In this document: one piece after another, positions 9,962 through 18,406 of the stretch
Numbering within the stretch: the stretch's first letter is position 1
Layout of the letters: each line of letters starts with the position of its first letter
Assembly: GCF_008080435.1 (NCBI RefSeq)
Contig: NZ_VRKN01000015.1
Location: 1 to 64,000, forward strand
From: Enterobacter asburiae
Lineage (GTDB): Bacteria > Pseudomonadota > Gammaproteobacteria > Enterobacterales > Enterobacteriaceae
Reading direction: 5' to 3'
DNA length: 64,000 nucleotides
Program-made: the position numbers and the translations under genes
The notes under the pieces: model-generated
What the model saw: only the letters and a program-made list of their open reading frames with translations
What the model was told of the DNA's origin: nothing
The model's database searches: none

Positions 9962-10846
9962 TTAGATCACGCCGTCACCGCCGTCAGAACACCACACCTG
10001 GCCGGACGTAAATGAACATTCATCCGAGGCCAGCGTGACGTACAGCGGGGCAATCTCGACGGGCTGGCCAGGACGTCCCAGCGGGGTATCGCCACCGAAC
10101 TCCTTCACTTTTTCCATCGGCTGCCCGCCGCTGGACTGCAGTACCGTCCAGTAAGGGCCAGGGGCAACCGCGTTGACGCGAATGCCTTTCGGACCCAGCT
10201 GTTTGGCTAAGGATTTGGTAAACACCGCCAGACAGGCTTTTGTCTGGGCATAGTCCAGCAAAACGGGGCTGGGCTTCACCGCCTGAACGGAGGAGGTATT
10301 AATAATAACAGACGAGGCTTTCAGATGACGGAGTGCCGCTTTGGTGATCCAGAAAGGAGCGTAGACGTTGGTTTTAAACGTCGCGTCAAAATCCTCGGTG
10401 GTCAGTTCTTCAAGCGATTCACGGAACTGCTGACGGCCGGCGTTATTGACCAGAATGTCCAGCCCGCCCAGCTTCGAGACGGCTTCTTCGACCAGATTCT
10501 GACAGAACGTTTCGTCCCGGACATCTCCCGGCAGCGCGACGGCCTTGCGTCCTTCCGCTTCGATCAGGTCGATGACCTCAGAGGCATCTTTTTCTTCTTC
10601 AGGCAGATAGTTGATAGCAACGTCAGCGCCTTCACGCGCATAGGCGATAGCGACCGCGCGACCAATACCGGAGTCACCACCGGTAATCAGCGCTTTTTTG
10701 CTGGCAAGGCGGCCATGTCCTTTATAGCTTTTTTCCCCGTGGTCGGGTACAGGTTGCATCTCTGATGCCAGTCCCGGCGGCGTTTGCGGCTGTTCCGGGA
10801 ACGGGGGCTGCGGGTAAGCGTTCGTACGTTGTTTGGTATCACTCAT
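9962..10846 (-). CDS. SDR-family NADP-dependent oxidoreductase, YghA-like
   Basis: A 294-residue short-chain dehydrogenase, the same length as E. coli YghA, which reduces aldehydes with NADPH. Visible: a Pro-rich N-terminal extension (PQPPFPEQPQTPPG) typical of this subgroup, cofactor motif TGGDSGIGRA near residue 56, NNAG near 140, and the catalytic Ser with YAQTK near 200. The start at 10846 follows AAGGAGTCAGCT. ydeI lies upstream on the same strand. It has the character of a stress-induced soluble enzyme; the physiological substrate is not known. Orthology to yghA itself is uncertain, since other YghA-like paralogues exist. Confidence 0.85.
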   Translation of the reverse strand: MSDTKQRTNAYPQPPFPEQPQTPPGLASEMQPVPDHGEKSYKGHGRLASKKALITGGDSGIGRAVAIAYAREGADVAINYLPEEEKDASEVIDLIEAEGRKAVALPGDVRDETFCQNLVEEAVSKLGGLDILVNNAGRQQFRESLEELTTEDFDATFKTNVYAPFWITKAALRHLKASSVIINTSSVQAVKPSPVLLDYAQTKACLAVFTKSLAKQLGPKGIRVNAVAPGPYWTVLQSSGGQPMEKVKEFGGDTPLGRPGQPVEIAPLYVTLASDECSFTSGQVWCSDGGDGVI

Positions 10847-10910
10847 AGCTGACTCCTTAAGCCAAGGGGTGAGATTTGATGGATAACTGCAGCGTTAACG
10901 CTTCGCTGAA

Positions 10911-11300
10911 TTATTTCTGCAAACGATCAACACGGACGACGGCAGGAGATGATTTTTTATCAAGCGAACCGTTGATACTGATCATCTGGTCGGGTTTTAC
11001 CGTTCTGCCGTCGAAGACGGCCTGGGGAATAATAACGTCGATTTTTCCGGTTTTATCCTGAAATACAAACTTATCGCCGCTACCGTCAATAAGATTACCG
11101 CGTAATGAAATTGTCGCACCATCGTGCATTTGTTTTGCCTGATCGATGGTCATAATACGCGCATCGTCGGTTCCGCGATATCCGCTATCAAGCGCGTGAG
11201 GTGGCGGTGGGGCTTCGCCTTTTTGTAATCCGCCGTTATTATCTGCCCATGCGGCCGGAACCAAAAATATCAATAAAGCGGAAATAAGTGATAATTTCAT
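10911..11300 (-). CDS. ydeI: YdeI/YgiW-family periplasmic OB-fold stress protein
   Basis: A 129-residue secreted protein. Signal peptide [19 protein letters not shown] ends at the A-D junction near residue 19. The mature protein has [16 protein letters not shown], then the OB-fold core [20 protein letters not shown] and [11 protein letters not shown]. It aligns almost throughout with E. coli YdeI (130 residues), a BOF-family protein linked to peroxide and antimicrobial-peptide resistance. AAGGAT precedes the start. In K-12, ydeI sits beside ydeJ; here the neighbouring ydeJ copy is a remnant. The yghA-like gene follows on the same strand, but with its own ribosome site. Confidence 0.9.
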   Translation of the reverse strand: MKLSLISALLIFLVPAAWADNNGGLQKGEAPPPPHALDSGYRGTDDARIMTIDQAKQMHDGATISLRGNLIDGSGDKFVFQDKTGKIDVIIPQAVFDGRTVKPDQMISINGSLDKKSSPAVVRVDRLQK

Positions 11301-11614
11301 CCGATATCCTTCATTTTGGGTGTCTTGACGTATTAAGTATTATTGCTCTTCCTTTATGTGGCAAATGTGATAAGTCCTAAAAACATTCGCGTTAGAAATC
11401 AAAATTATCGGTTAATCAGCGAAACGGTGACGACGGCCATGAAACGTGAAAATGAAAAGTTACCCGGGATAGGATAAACTGTATCTTGTGATGATATTCT
11501 GGTGTCAACATGGCCGCATAACGGTATTCCAGAAATAAGTGATATTCAATATGCCATTCTTGAGCGCAGTGGGCATATTTAAATCATTCCTTTCGAGAAA
11601 TAAGAGGCGGCAAG
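11301..11614. other. Intergenic region between ydeI and the ydeJ remnant
   Basis: This 314 bp stretch separates two divergent units. It must hold the ydeI promoter on its left side. I see no convincing gene or strong hairpin. Confidence 0.4.
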
Positions 11615-11812
11615 ATGAGCAATCTTTTTCACGACAGTAATAATAACGCGGGTGAAATGACGAAAAAACTGGCGAGCAAATTAACCGATCTCGGGCTTCG
11701 TTAAACCACCGCGAAATCCTGCACGGGCGGAAGGCTCTCGGCGGCGCTTTGCGCAGAAGAAAACACCGCCGAATTTTATGATGTCGGCCTGGTCGTGTTC
11801 AGCGACGAATCC
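11615..11812 (+). pseudogene. ydeJ: ydeJ remnant (CinA C-terminal amidohydrolase-like)
   Basis: ATG 11615 follows AAGAGGCGG and opens 29 codons (MSNLFHDSNNNAGEMTKK to LTDLGLR) ended by TAA at 11702-11704. Reading on in the same frame gives TTAKSCTGGRLSAALCAEEN and then FYDVGLVVFSDES, the conserved active-site region of CinA-C/PncC-type nicotinamide-nucleotide amidohydrolases, to which E. coli YdeJ belongs. Homology stops near 11810 and nothing of the remaining 100 or so residues is left. So the gene carries both a nonsense codon and a 3' deletion. Position next to ydeI on the opposite strand matches K-12. Confidence 0.8.
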
Positions 11813-11836
11813 AACCACCCAGCAGGATCGCGTCCC

Positions 11837-12847
11837 TCAGTGATAACCCTCGGTATCCGACACTTTGCCCCGAAAGACGTAGTAGCTCCAGGCCGTGTAC
11901 ATCAGGATCACCGGAATAATCAGTAATGTTCCTACCAGCATAAAAAGCTGGCTGGCAGGCGGGGCCGCGGCTTCCCACAGGGTGATGCGCGGCGGAATAA
12001 TGTTTGGCCAGAGGCTGATACCGAGCCCGCTAAACCCGAGGAAAATAAGCCCCAGCGTCAGCAGGAAGGGGCGAGAGTGGCTGGCCGGGTTGCGGGTCAG
12101 GCGCCAGATCAGCACGCTGAAAATCCCGACCAGCAAAGGAACCGGCAGGAACCAGAAGAAGTTGGGTAAGGTAAACCAGCGATCGGCCACGTACTGCCAG
12201 CCGAGCGGCGTCCAGATGCTCACTACCGCAATAACCACGACCAGCGCCAGCAGCACGTGACGGGTCAGCTCGCGCATGCGGGCCTGCAGCGCGCCTTCAC
12301 TTTTCATAATGAGCCAGGTGGTGCCCGGCAGCGTGTAGGCGACGATCAGACCGATACCGCAGAAGAGGTTGAAGGGGGTGAGCCAGTCAAGCGCGGAGCC
12401 GACAAACCGCCGCCCCTCAACGTCGAAGCCGTTAATCACTGCCCCCACCACCACCCCCTGGCTGAAGGTGGCGAGCAGAGAGCCGCCGGCAAAGGAGTAG
12501 TCCCAGAATTTGCGGTGCGAGGGCGTGGCTTTGAAGCGGAATTCAAAGGCCACGCCGCGAAAGATGAGACCGATCAGCATCGCGGTGAGGGGAATCGTCA
12601 ACGCATCAATAATGACCGCATAGGCCAGCGGAAACGCACCGAAGAGGCCCGCGCCGCCGAGTACCAGCCAGGTCTCGTTGCCGTCCCAGACCGGCGCTAC
12701 GCTGTTGACCATCACATCACGCTCTCTGGCATCGCCCACGAAGTTAAACAGCAGGCCAATACCCAAATCAAAGCCATCCATAATGATGTACATCAGCGTG
12801 GCAAAGACGATGATGGCAAACCAGATAACAGAGATATCAATGCCCAT
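11837..12847 (-). CDS. cioB: Cytochrome bd-type (CioAB) ubiquinol oxidase subunit II
   Basis: A 336-residue polytopic membrane protein of the CydB family, with about eight to nine helices. The conserved MDGFDLGIGLLF, PVWDGNETWLVLGGAGLF and FEFRFK segments are present. Subunit II forms the second half of the quinol oxidase and carries no haem of its own. It overlaps cioA by one base (TGATG), so the two are translationally coupled. It resembles the Cio (cyanide-insensitive) branch more than CydB or AppC-partner subunits. No small CydX-like gene is obvious downstream, where the ydeJ remnant begins. Confidence 0.9.
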   Translation of the reverse strand: MGIDISVIWFAIIVFATLMYIIMDGFDLGIGLLFNFVGDARERDVMVNSVAPVWDGNETWLVLGGAGLFGAFPLAYAVIIDALTIPLTAMLIGLIFRGVAFEFRFKATPSHRKFWDYSFAGGSLLATFSQGVVVGAVINGFDVEGRRFVGSALDWLTPFNLFCGIGLIVAYTLPGTTWLIMKSEGALQARMRELTRHVLLALVVVIAVVSIWTPLGWQYVADRWFTLPNFFWFLPVPLLVGIFSVLIWRLTRNPASHSRPFLLTLGLIFLGFSGLGISLWPNIIPPRITLWEAAAPPASQLFMLVGTLLIIPVILMYTAWSYYVFRGKVSDTEGYH

Positions 12848-14250
12848 CAGGTTCTCTCCTCTTCAGGAACAGACTCAGCGGCAGACAGCGGACGGGCGGG
12901 CGTGCCCGAGGTGTTTGACGTCAGCGTACCGACAGGCTGTGGTCCTTTCTTAATCAGCCGGATGAGGTAAACATAGCCCACGCCGAACACCGACGAGTAA
13001 ACGACGAAGAACGCCAGCAGGCTGATGCTCATCTGCAGGGTGCTGTGCAGCGATACCGCGTCGATTGTGCGCAGATAGCCATAGACCACCCACGGCTGAC
13101 GTCCTACTTCGGTGGTCACCCAACCAGCGAGCAGCGCCAGCAGCCCGGCAGGCCCCATACAGAGGGCAAACCAGTGGAACGGGCGAGAGTGGTAAAGCCG
13201 ATGACGATAGCGAAGCCAGACACCGATCAGACCGAGAGTAATCATCAGCAGCCCCATCCCGACCATGACGCGGAACGACCAGAAAACGATTGTCGAGTTT
13301 GGGCGATCTCCTTTTGGAAAGTCTTTCAGCGCCGGTACCTGCTTGTCCAGGCTGTGCGTCAGGATAAGGCTGCCAAGCGCGGGGATCGCCAGACCGTATT
13401 TGGTGCGCTCCTCGTTCATATCCGGCAGACCAAACAGCAGCAGCGGGGTGGCCTCGCCGGGGGGATTTTCCCAGTGGCCCTCAATGGCGGCTATTTTGGC
13501 TGGCTGATGCTCAAGTGTGTTCAGGCCGTGCATATCTCCCACAACCGCCTGAATGGGGGCGACCAGCAGCGCCATCCACATCGCCATGGAAAACATGGTG
13601 CGCACGGCAGGCGTATTGTTACCACGCAGCAGGTGCCATGCGCCCGACGCACCGACAAACAGCGCGCTGCTCAGAAACGCGGCGATAGCCATATGAATTA
13701 GGCGGTAAGGGAAAGAAGGGTTAAAGACGATCGCCAGCCAGTCCTGTGGAATAACCTGTCCGTTCTCGATAGTGAAACCCTGCGGCGTATGCATCCAGCT
13801 GTTGGAGGCGAGGATCCAGAAGGTCGACATCAGCGTGCCGAGCGCCACCATGCAGGTTGAAAAGAAGTGCAGGCCGGGACCGACCTTATTCCAGCCGAAC
13901 ATCATGACGCCAAGGAAACCGGCCTCCAGGAAAAAGGCGGTTAACACCTCATAGGTCAGGAGTGGGCCGGTAATACTGCCCGCAAACTGTGAGAACCCGC
14001 TCCAGTTGGTGCCAAACTGGTACGCCATGACCAGCCCGGAAACGACACCCATACCGAAGTTAACGGCAAATATCTTGAGCCAGAAATGGTAAAGCGATCG
14101 CCAGACGTCGTTCCTGGTGCGCAACCACATGCCCTCCAGCACCACCAGATAGCTGGCGAGGCCGATGGTGATCGCAGGAAAAAGGATATGAAACGAAACG
14201 GTAAAAGCGAACTGAATTCTGGCAAGATGAAACGCATCGAGTTCGAACAT
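12847..14250 (-). CDS. cioA: Cytochrome bd-type (CioAB) ubiquinol oxidase subunit I
   Basis: A 467-residue subunit I carrying the haems. His21 in FTVSFHILFPA corresponds to the b595 ligand; RLIHMAIAAFL contains the b558 histidine, and conserved GRQPWVVYGYLRT follows. The quinol-binding Q-loop is the short form, since the protein is about 55 residues shorter than E. coli CydA, typical of CioA. The enzyme reduces O2 to water at the inner membrane, with high tolerance of cyanide known for this branch. AGAGGT precedes the start. It forms the cioAB operon, with a small membrane protein gene further upstream on the same strand. Confidence 0.92.
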   Translation of the reverse strand: MFELDAFHLARIQFAFTVSFHILFPAITIGLASYLVVLEGMWLRTRNDVWRSLYHFWLKIFAVNFGMGVVSGLVMAYQFGTNWSGFSQFAGSITGPLLTYEVLTAFFLEAGFLGVMMFGWNKVGPGLHFFSTCMVALGTLMSTFWILASNSWMHTPQGFTIENGQVIPQDWLAIVFNPSFPYRLIHMAIAAFLSSALFVGASGAWHLLRGNNTPAVRTMFSMAMWMALLVAPIQAVVGDMHGLNTLEHQPAKIAAIEGHWENPPGEATPLLLFGLPDMNEERTKYGLAIPALGSLILTHSLDKQVPALKDFPKGDRPNSTIVFWSFRVMVGMGLLMITLGLIGVWLRYRHRLYHSRPFHWFALCMGPAGLLALLAGWVTTEVGRQPWVVYGYLRTIDAVSLHSTLQMSISLLAFFVVYSSVFGVGYVYLIRLIKKGPQPVGTLTSNTSGTPARPLSAAESVPEEERT

Positions 14251-14404
14251 GGTCCGTACCTCTGAAACCGTAATGCAGGAGAATGGCCAGGCAGGTCAGT
14301 ATTGCCTGGCCAAAAATGACTTACTGCCTGGAGATAAAGTGTAGTAGGTGGTGGAGCAGATATTCTCTCCGCTGGATACTTTTTCGCTTCGACGCCCGAT
14401 GCGT

Positions 14405-14608
14405 CTATTTGGTCTCACTTTCAGCAGCCTGATCGGCACGCGCGGCACTGTAGCCAGATAAATGGCCGACAATGTTGGCGTAAATACTGATGATAATGAC
14501 CCATAGTACGCTGTTCTTCCACCATATTACGGAAGGGATAGCGAGAATGAACCATATTATGGCTGCCGTTAAATGGCACCGCTTAATTGTTGCGGGACTG
14601 ATGCTCAT
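14405..14608 (-). CDS. Small two-helix membrane protein, function unknown
   Basis: A 67-residue protein with two hydrophobic segments, AAIIWFILAIPSVIWW (about 15-30) and VLWVIIISIYANIVGHLSG (about 34-52), and a charged C-terminal tail. Small proteins with the WWKNSVLWVI...YANIVGH pattern occur in other Proteobacteria without known function. It lies 155 bp upstream of cioA on the same strand, so a link to the oxidase is possible but unproven. Codon use looks genuine. I recognise no enzymatic motif. Confidence 0.65.
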   Translation of the reverse strand: MSISPATIKRCHLTAAIIWFILAIPSVIWWKNSVLWVIIISIYANIVGHLSGYSAARADQAAESETK

Positions 14609-14631
14609 TTTATTTAACCTGTGTTATCACG

Positions 14632-14766
14632 TCATTTTTGCGCTTTTTGGTTAATATTTTCAACGGCCAGGTCGGTGAGTTTAAGAACGGTTTCTTTTTC
14701 ATCTTCCAGCGTTGCGGCACGAAGTTTAACGGCCAAGGGTACTGCGAGCCATTCAGCCCGCAGCAT
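14632..14766 (-). pseudogene. yciF: yciF 3' remnant
   Basis: A 44-codon frame (MLRAEWLAVPLAVKL, then LEDEKETVLKLTDLAVENIN and QKAQK). Its last 40 residues align with the C-terminus of E. coli YciF (AEQLGYRKAAKL, then LEEEKATDIKLTDLAINNVN). YciF is a 166-residue ferritin-like stress protein encoded directly after yciG in K-12. Here only the final quarter remains, directly downstream of an intact yciG, and yciE is also absent. No good ribosome site precedes the ATG. I read it as the stump left by a deletion. Confidence 0.75.
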
Positions 14767-14801
14767 GCTCTCTGGTTTTATTAAAAGAGTATTAAATAAG
14801 A

Positions 14802-14987
14802 TCAGGAGTTATCAGATTTACGGCCTCCGCCGTGGCTGTTTTGTCCTCCTTTCTTACCCGCTTCAGATGCGCGTTGCGGATCGTTTTTAAAGTTACCGCC
14901 GCTATGCTGGCCACCTTTACGCCCAGCGTCTGATGCTTTATCACGGTCTTCAGCGAAATTACCGGAACCACCACGATGCTCTGCCAT
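14802..14987 (-). CDS. yciG: KGG-repeat stress protein YciG
   Basis: A 61-residue, very hydrophilic, Gly/Lys-rich protein with two KGG motifs (DAGRKGGQHSGGNFKND and EAGKKGGQNSHGGG). It is close to identical to E. coli YciG (59 residues), a sigma-S-dependent general stress protein of the same family as Bacillus GsiB-like proteins. I use the ATG at 14987, 5 nt after TGAGGT, giving MAEHRGGSGNFAED as in E. coli; the in-frame ATG six codons earlier lacks support. In K-12 it heads the yciGFE operon; here yciF is reduced to a stump. Confidence 0.92.
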   Translation of the reverse strand: MAEHRGGSGNFAEDRDKASDAGRKGGQHSGGNFKNDPQRASEAGKKGGQNSHGGGRKSDNS

Positions 14988-15513
14988 ATTAAACCTCACG
15001 GTCATATATTGGTTATGTCAGTACGATACGAAAAATAGTCCGTATCACTCGTCGTTCGAGTAATAACTCTAGTCGCTGGGCGTCATCCGTCAAATGCGTT
15101 TGGCTATTTGCGGTTGCGTTATTTTTAAATATCGATGCATTTGCGCTTCGCTTAACGAGAAAATAGAGTTGAGCGGGAAGAACTTGAAAACAAAAGATCG
15201 GATTAGTCCTAAGTTTCGCTAAAAAAGCGGAACGCTGAGGATAGAAATAATGGTGTGATAAATCCAATCTATTTGCCGTTGGGATAGAATAAAAAAGTAC
15301 TCCTTTATGGCCAGAAAACAGAACTCAAAATAATTATCAGGAAAATTGTGGTAAAACAGTCGAGGCGGCAGGACGCCTCCGCCAGCCCTGTTCAGGGGCC
15401 GGTAGCACACGGTTTGACCACTGTCGTCTTAAGATCACAAATCAGAAATTCTTCCCCCCGGAAGGAACGGGTTTCTCTACACTCCAGGTAATATTCACTG
15501 GAGGCATGACATC
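14988..15513. other. Long intergenic region between yciG and ydcJ
   Basis: About 525 bp separating divergent genes. The left part should hold the yciG promoter. Near 15364-15405 there are GC-rich complementary stretches (GGCGGCAGGACGCCTCCGCC and nearby). The right end holds the ydcJ ribosome site CTGGAGGC. Short open frames here do not look coding. In K-12 ydcI lies upstream of ydcJ; I find no ydcI sequence here. Confidence 0.45.
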
Positions 15514-16857
15514 ATGGCGAACACCATCACGGCTGATGACATTCGGGAACACTTTTCGCAGGCTATGTCGGCGATGTACCAGCAGGAAGTTCCGCAGTAC
15601 GGCACCTTGCTCGAACTGGTTGCGGACGTAAACCTGGCGGTTCTGGAAAATAATCCACTATTACATGAACAACTGGCTAACGCCGATGAGCTTGCGCGCC
15701 TGAACGTTGAGCGTCACGGGGCGATCCGCGTTGGCACGGCACAAGAGCTTTCAACCCTGCGTCGTATGTTTGCCATTATGGGCATGTACCCGGTCAGCTA
15801 TTACGATCTCTCTCAGGCGGGGGTGCCGGTTCATTCAACGGCGTTTCGTCCGGTTGATGATGCGGCGCTGTGTCGTAATCCGTTTCGTATCTTTACCTCG
15901 CTGCTGCGTCTCGAACTGATTGAGAACGTCGCGCTGCGCGCGAGAGCCGCGGAGATCCTGTCTCACCGGAACATCTTTACCCCGCGCTGTCTGGAACTTA
16001 TCGACCTCCATGAGTCGGAAGGGCAGTTTACTGACGCACAGGCGCGTGAATTTGTGCAGGAAGCGCTGGAAACCTTCCGCTGGCACCGCCATGCAACGGT
16101 CGATCAGGAAACCTATCTGGCCCTGAGCAACGAGCACCGCCTGATTGCCGACGTGGTCTGCTTCCCGGGCTGCCACATCAACCATCTCACGCCGCGCACG
16201 CTGGATATTGACCGGGTGCAGGAGCTGATGCCGAAGTACGGTATTGAGCCAAAAATACTGATCGAAGGGCCGCCGCGTCGCGAGGTGCCCGTCTTATTGC
16301 GTCAAACCAGCTTCAAGGCGCTGGAAGAGCCGGTACTGTTTGCCGGGGAACATAAGGGTACCCACACCGCGCGCTTCGGTGAGATTGAACAGCGCGGCGT
16401 GGCGCTGACCCCGAAAGGCCGTGAACTGTACGATACTCTGCTCGCTCAGGCCGGTACCGGTAAAGATAACCTGACGCACCAGCTGCATTTGCGGGAGATC
16501 TTTAACGCCTTCCCGGACAGCGAAATGCTAATGCGCCGTCAGGAGCTGGCCTATTTTCGCTATCGCCTGACGCCATCAGGGGAAGCCCATCGTCATGCGT
16601 TTCGTCCGGGAGACGATCCGCAGCCGCTGATTGAGCGTGGATGGGTGGTAGCCCAGCCGATCACCTACGAAGATTTCCTCCCGGTCAGCGCCGCGGGGAT
16701 TTTCCAGTCCAATCTCGGGAACGAAACCCAGGCCCGCAGCCACGGTAATGCCAGCCGCGATGCGTTTGAAGACGCGCTGGGATGCCCGGTGTATGACGAG
16801 TTTACGCTCTACCAGGAGGCTGAAACGCGCAGCAAACAGCGTTGCGGTTTGCTCTGA
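15514..16857 (+). CDS. ydcJ: 2-oxoadipate dioxygenase/decarboxylase family protein YdcJ (HglS-like)
   Basis: A 447-residue protein identical in length and very close in sequence to E. coli YdcJ: MANTITADDIREHFSQAMSA at the start, VVCFPGCHINHLTPRTLDID mid-protein, ERSK/TRSKQRCGLL at the end. Homologues (HglS) are non-haem Fe(II) enzymes converting 2-oxoadipate to D-2-hydroxyglutarate in D-lysine breakdown. The histidines in FPGCHINHLTPR and in SGEAHRHAF are candidate metal or active-site residues. GGAGG lies 10 nt upstream of the start. No lysine-pathway genes are adjacent, so its role here is inferred from the family only. The carboxylesterase follows 43 bp later. Confidence 0.92.
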   Translation: MANTITADDIREHFSQAMSAMYQQEVPQYGTLLELVADVNLAVLENNPLLHEQLANADELARLNVERHGAIRVGTAQELSTLRRMFAIMGMYPVSYYDLSQAGVPVHSTAFRPVDDAALCRNPFRIFTSLLRLELIENVALRARAAEILSHRNIFTPRCLELIDLHESEGQFTDAQAREFVQEALETFRWHRHATVDQETYLALSNEHRLIADVVCFPGCHINHLTPRTLDIDRVQELMPKYGIEPKILIEGPPRREVPVLLRQTSFKALEEPVLFAGEHKGTHTARFGEIEQRGVALTPKGRELYDTLLAQAGTGKDNLTHQLHLREIFNAFPDSEMLMRRQELAYFRYRLTPSGEAHRHAFRPGDDPQPLIERGWVVAQPITYEDFLPVSAAGIFQSNLGNETQARSHGNASRDAFEDALGCPVYDEFTLYQEAETRSKQRCGLL

Positions 16858-16900
16858 AATCGTTACTCTGCTGGGGTGTGATGGAAAAAATAAGGTCGTT

Positions 16901-18406
16901 ATGCAAAATCCTTCCGCCCCTGTGGTTGAAACGCGCCAGGGCGCACTGACTGGTTTAACCGATGAAAACGTCCACCTCTGGTGCGGTATTCCCTACGCCG
17001 CACCGCCCGTGGGAGAGTGGCGCTGGCGCTCACCCCGGCCGCCTGAATGCTGGGACGGCCTGCGCGAGGCCACGGCTTTCTCGCCCTCAAGCTGGCAAAG
17101 CAGCGAGTATTGTCAGGAGTTAGGCGGCGGCGATCCGGGCCAGTTTTCTGAAGATTGTCTCTACCTTAACGTCTGGGCCCCCGTCGACCGCACCGAGCTG
17201 CTCCCGGTTATGGTCTGGCTGCACGGGGGCGGGTTTACGATTGGTGCTGGTGGCCTGCCGCCGTACAACGGCAAAGCGCTGGCCACGCGCGGCGTGGTTG
17301 TCGTGACGATCAACTACCGTCTCGGGCATCTCGGCTTTTTCGCCCATCCCGCGCTGGAAGGCGAGGAAGGGCGCGTGGTGCATAATTTTGCCCTGCTGGA
17401 TCAGATCGCCGCGCTCGAATGGGTGCGGGAGAATATCGCCGGGTTTGGTGGCGATCCCGCTAATGTGACCCTGTTTGGTGAATCCGCTGGTGCGCGCAGC
17501 GTGCTCTCTCTGCTGGCCTCACCGCTGGCAGCAGGATTGTTCCATAAGGCGATTGTGCAAAGCGGATACACTTTACCGGATACGCCGCGCGAGCAGGCGC
17601 TGCAAAAAGGGGAAGCGCTGGCCGCCCATTTCGGCCTTGAAAATGCGACCGCCGGGCAGTTACGCGCCATTCCGCCCGACGCGTTCTGGTCGTTAACCGC
17701 GCCGTTGAACGTCGCCCCGGCACCCATCGTCGGGGATTGCGTTCTGCCGGAAGCCATGCTGGACGTCTTTTTTGCCGCCCGTCAGCATCCGGTGCCGGTG
17801 ATGATTGGCTCCAACAGCGATGAAGCCAGCGTGATGGCGGTCTTTGGCATCGATCTCGCCGGGCAAATCCAGAAGCTTCGCCGGGAGCGTCGCTTCGGGC
17901 TGGGGCTGATTAAGTTGCTCTATCCGGGCGTGAAAGGCGATGAAGAGCTGGGCAGGCAGGTGTGTCGCGACATGGCGTTTACCACGATGGGCTATGTGGT
18001 GATGCAGGCTCAGCAGCGCGTGGGGGGATTGTGCTGGCGTTACTGGTTTGACTATGTCGCAGAAGCGGAACATGCCACCTATACCAACGGCGCCTGGCAC
18101 GGCAACGAAGTTCCCTATGTCTTCGATACGCTCGGCCAGGTGGAGCCTTCACGTCAGTATGTCAATGAGCGGGATCTGCAGTTTGCTGCCCAGGTGGCGG
18201 ATTACTGGGTGAGCTTTGCCCGTGACGCGGGTCGTCGCGACATCCTGCCCGGGCCGACGCACTGGCCCGCGTGTCGTAAAGGGCGGGACGTTCTGTTACG
18301 CATTGGCGTGAATAAACATGCAGCTTTCAGGCTTGAAAACCGCTTTATGCGTGCCCGCATGAGTCTCTTCAAACGGGTGATGAAGCACCACGTCAACCTC
18401 GATTAA
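16901..18406 (+). CDS. Type-B carboxylesterase/lipase family protein
   Basis: A 501-residue alpha/beta-hydrolase of the PnbA / cholinesterase-like group. Visible: EDCLYLNVWAP, the oxyanion HGGGF, the nucleophile elbow FGESAGA with the catalytic Ser, SNSDEASVM supplying the acid region, and WHGNEVPYVF with the catalytic His. No signal peptide, so probably cytoplasmic. I use the ATG at 16901, where homology begins (VVETRQGALTGLTDENVHLW); a longer frame overlapping ydcJ gives unrelated residues. It lies 43 bp after ydcJ, possibly co-transcribed. Its 3' end overlaps the convergent LysR gene by 14 bp. It hydrolyses carboxylic esters; the natural substrate is unknown. Confidence 0.9.
   Translation: MQNPSAPVVETRQGALTGLTDENVHLWCGIPYAAPPVGEWRWRSPRPPECWDGLREATAFSPSSWQSSEYCQELGGGDPGQFSEDCLYLNVWAPVDRTELLPVMVWLHGGGFTIGAGGLPPYNGKALATRGVVVVTINYRLGHLGFFAHPALEGEEGRVVHNFALLDQIAALEWVRENIAGFGGDPANVTLFGESAGARSVLSLLASPLAAGLFHKAIVQSGYTLPDTPREQALQKGEALAAHFGLENATAGQLRAIPPDAFWSLTAPLNVAPAPIVGDCVLPEAMLDVFFAARQHPVPVMIGSNSDEASVMAVFGIDLAGQIQKLRRERRFGLGLIKLLYPGVKGDEELGRQVCRDMAFTTMGYVVMQAQQRVGGLCWRYWFDYVAEAEHATYTNGAWHGNEVPYVFDTLGQVEPSRQYVNERDLQFAAQVADYWVSFARDAGRRDILPGPTHWPACRKGRDVLLRIGVNKHAAFRLENRFMRARMSLFKRVMKHHVNLD

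Noticed and set aside
15013..15410. Short minus-strand frames in the yciG-ydcJ gap
   Set aside because: Mixed composition, no ribosome sites and no family resemblance; treated as non-coding.
16748..16900. N-terminal extension of the carboxylesterase overlapping ydcJ
   Set aside because: The extra 51 residues read through ydcJ codons in another frame and show no esterase similarity.
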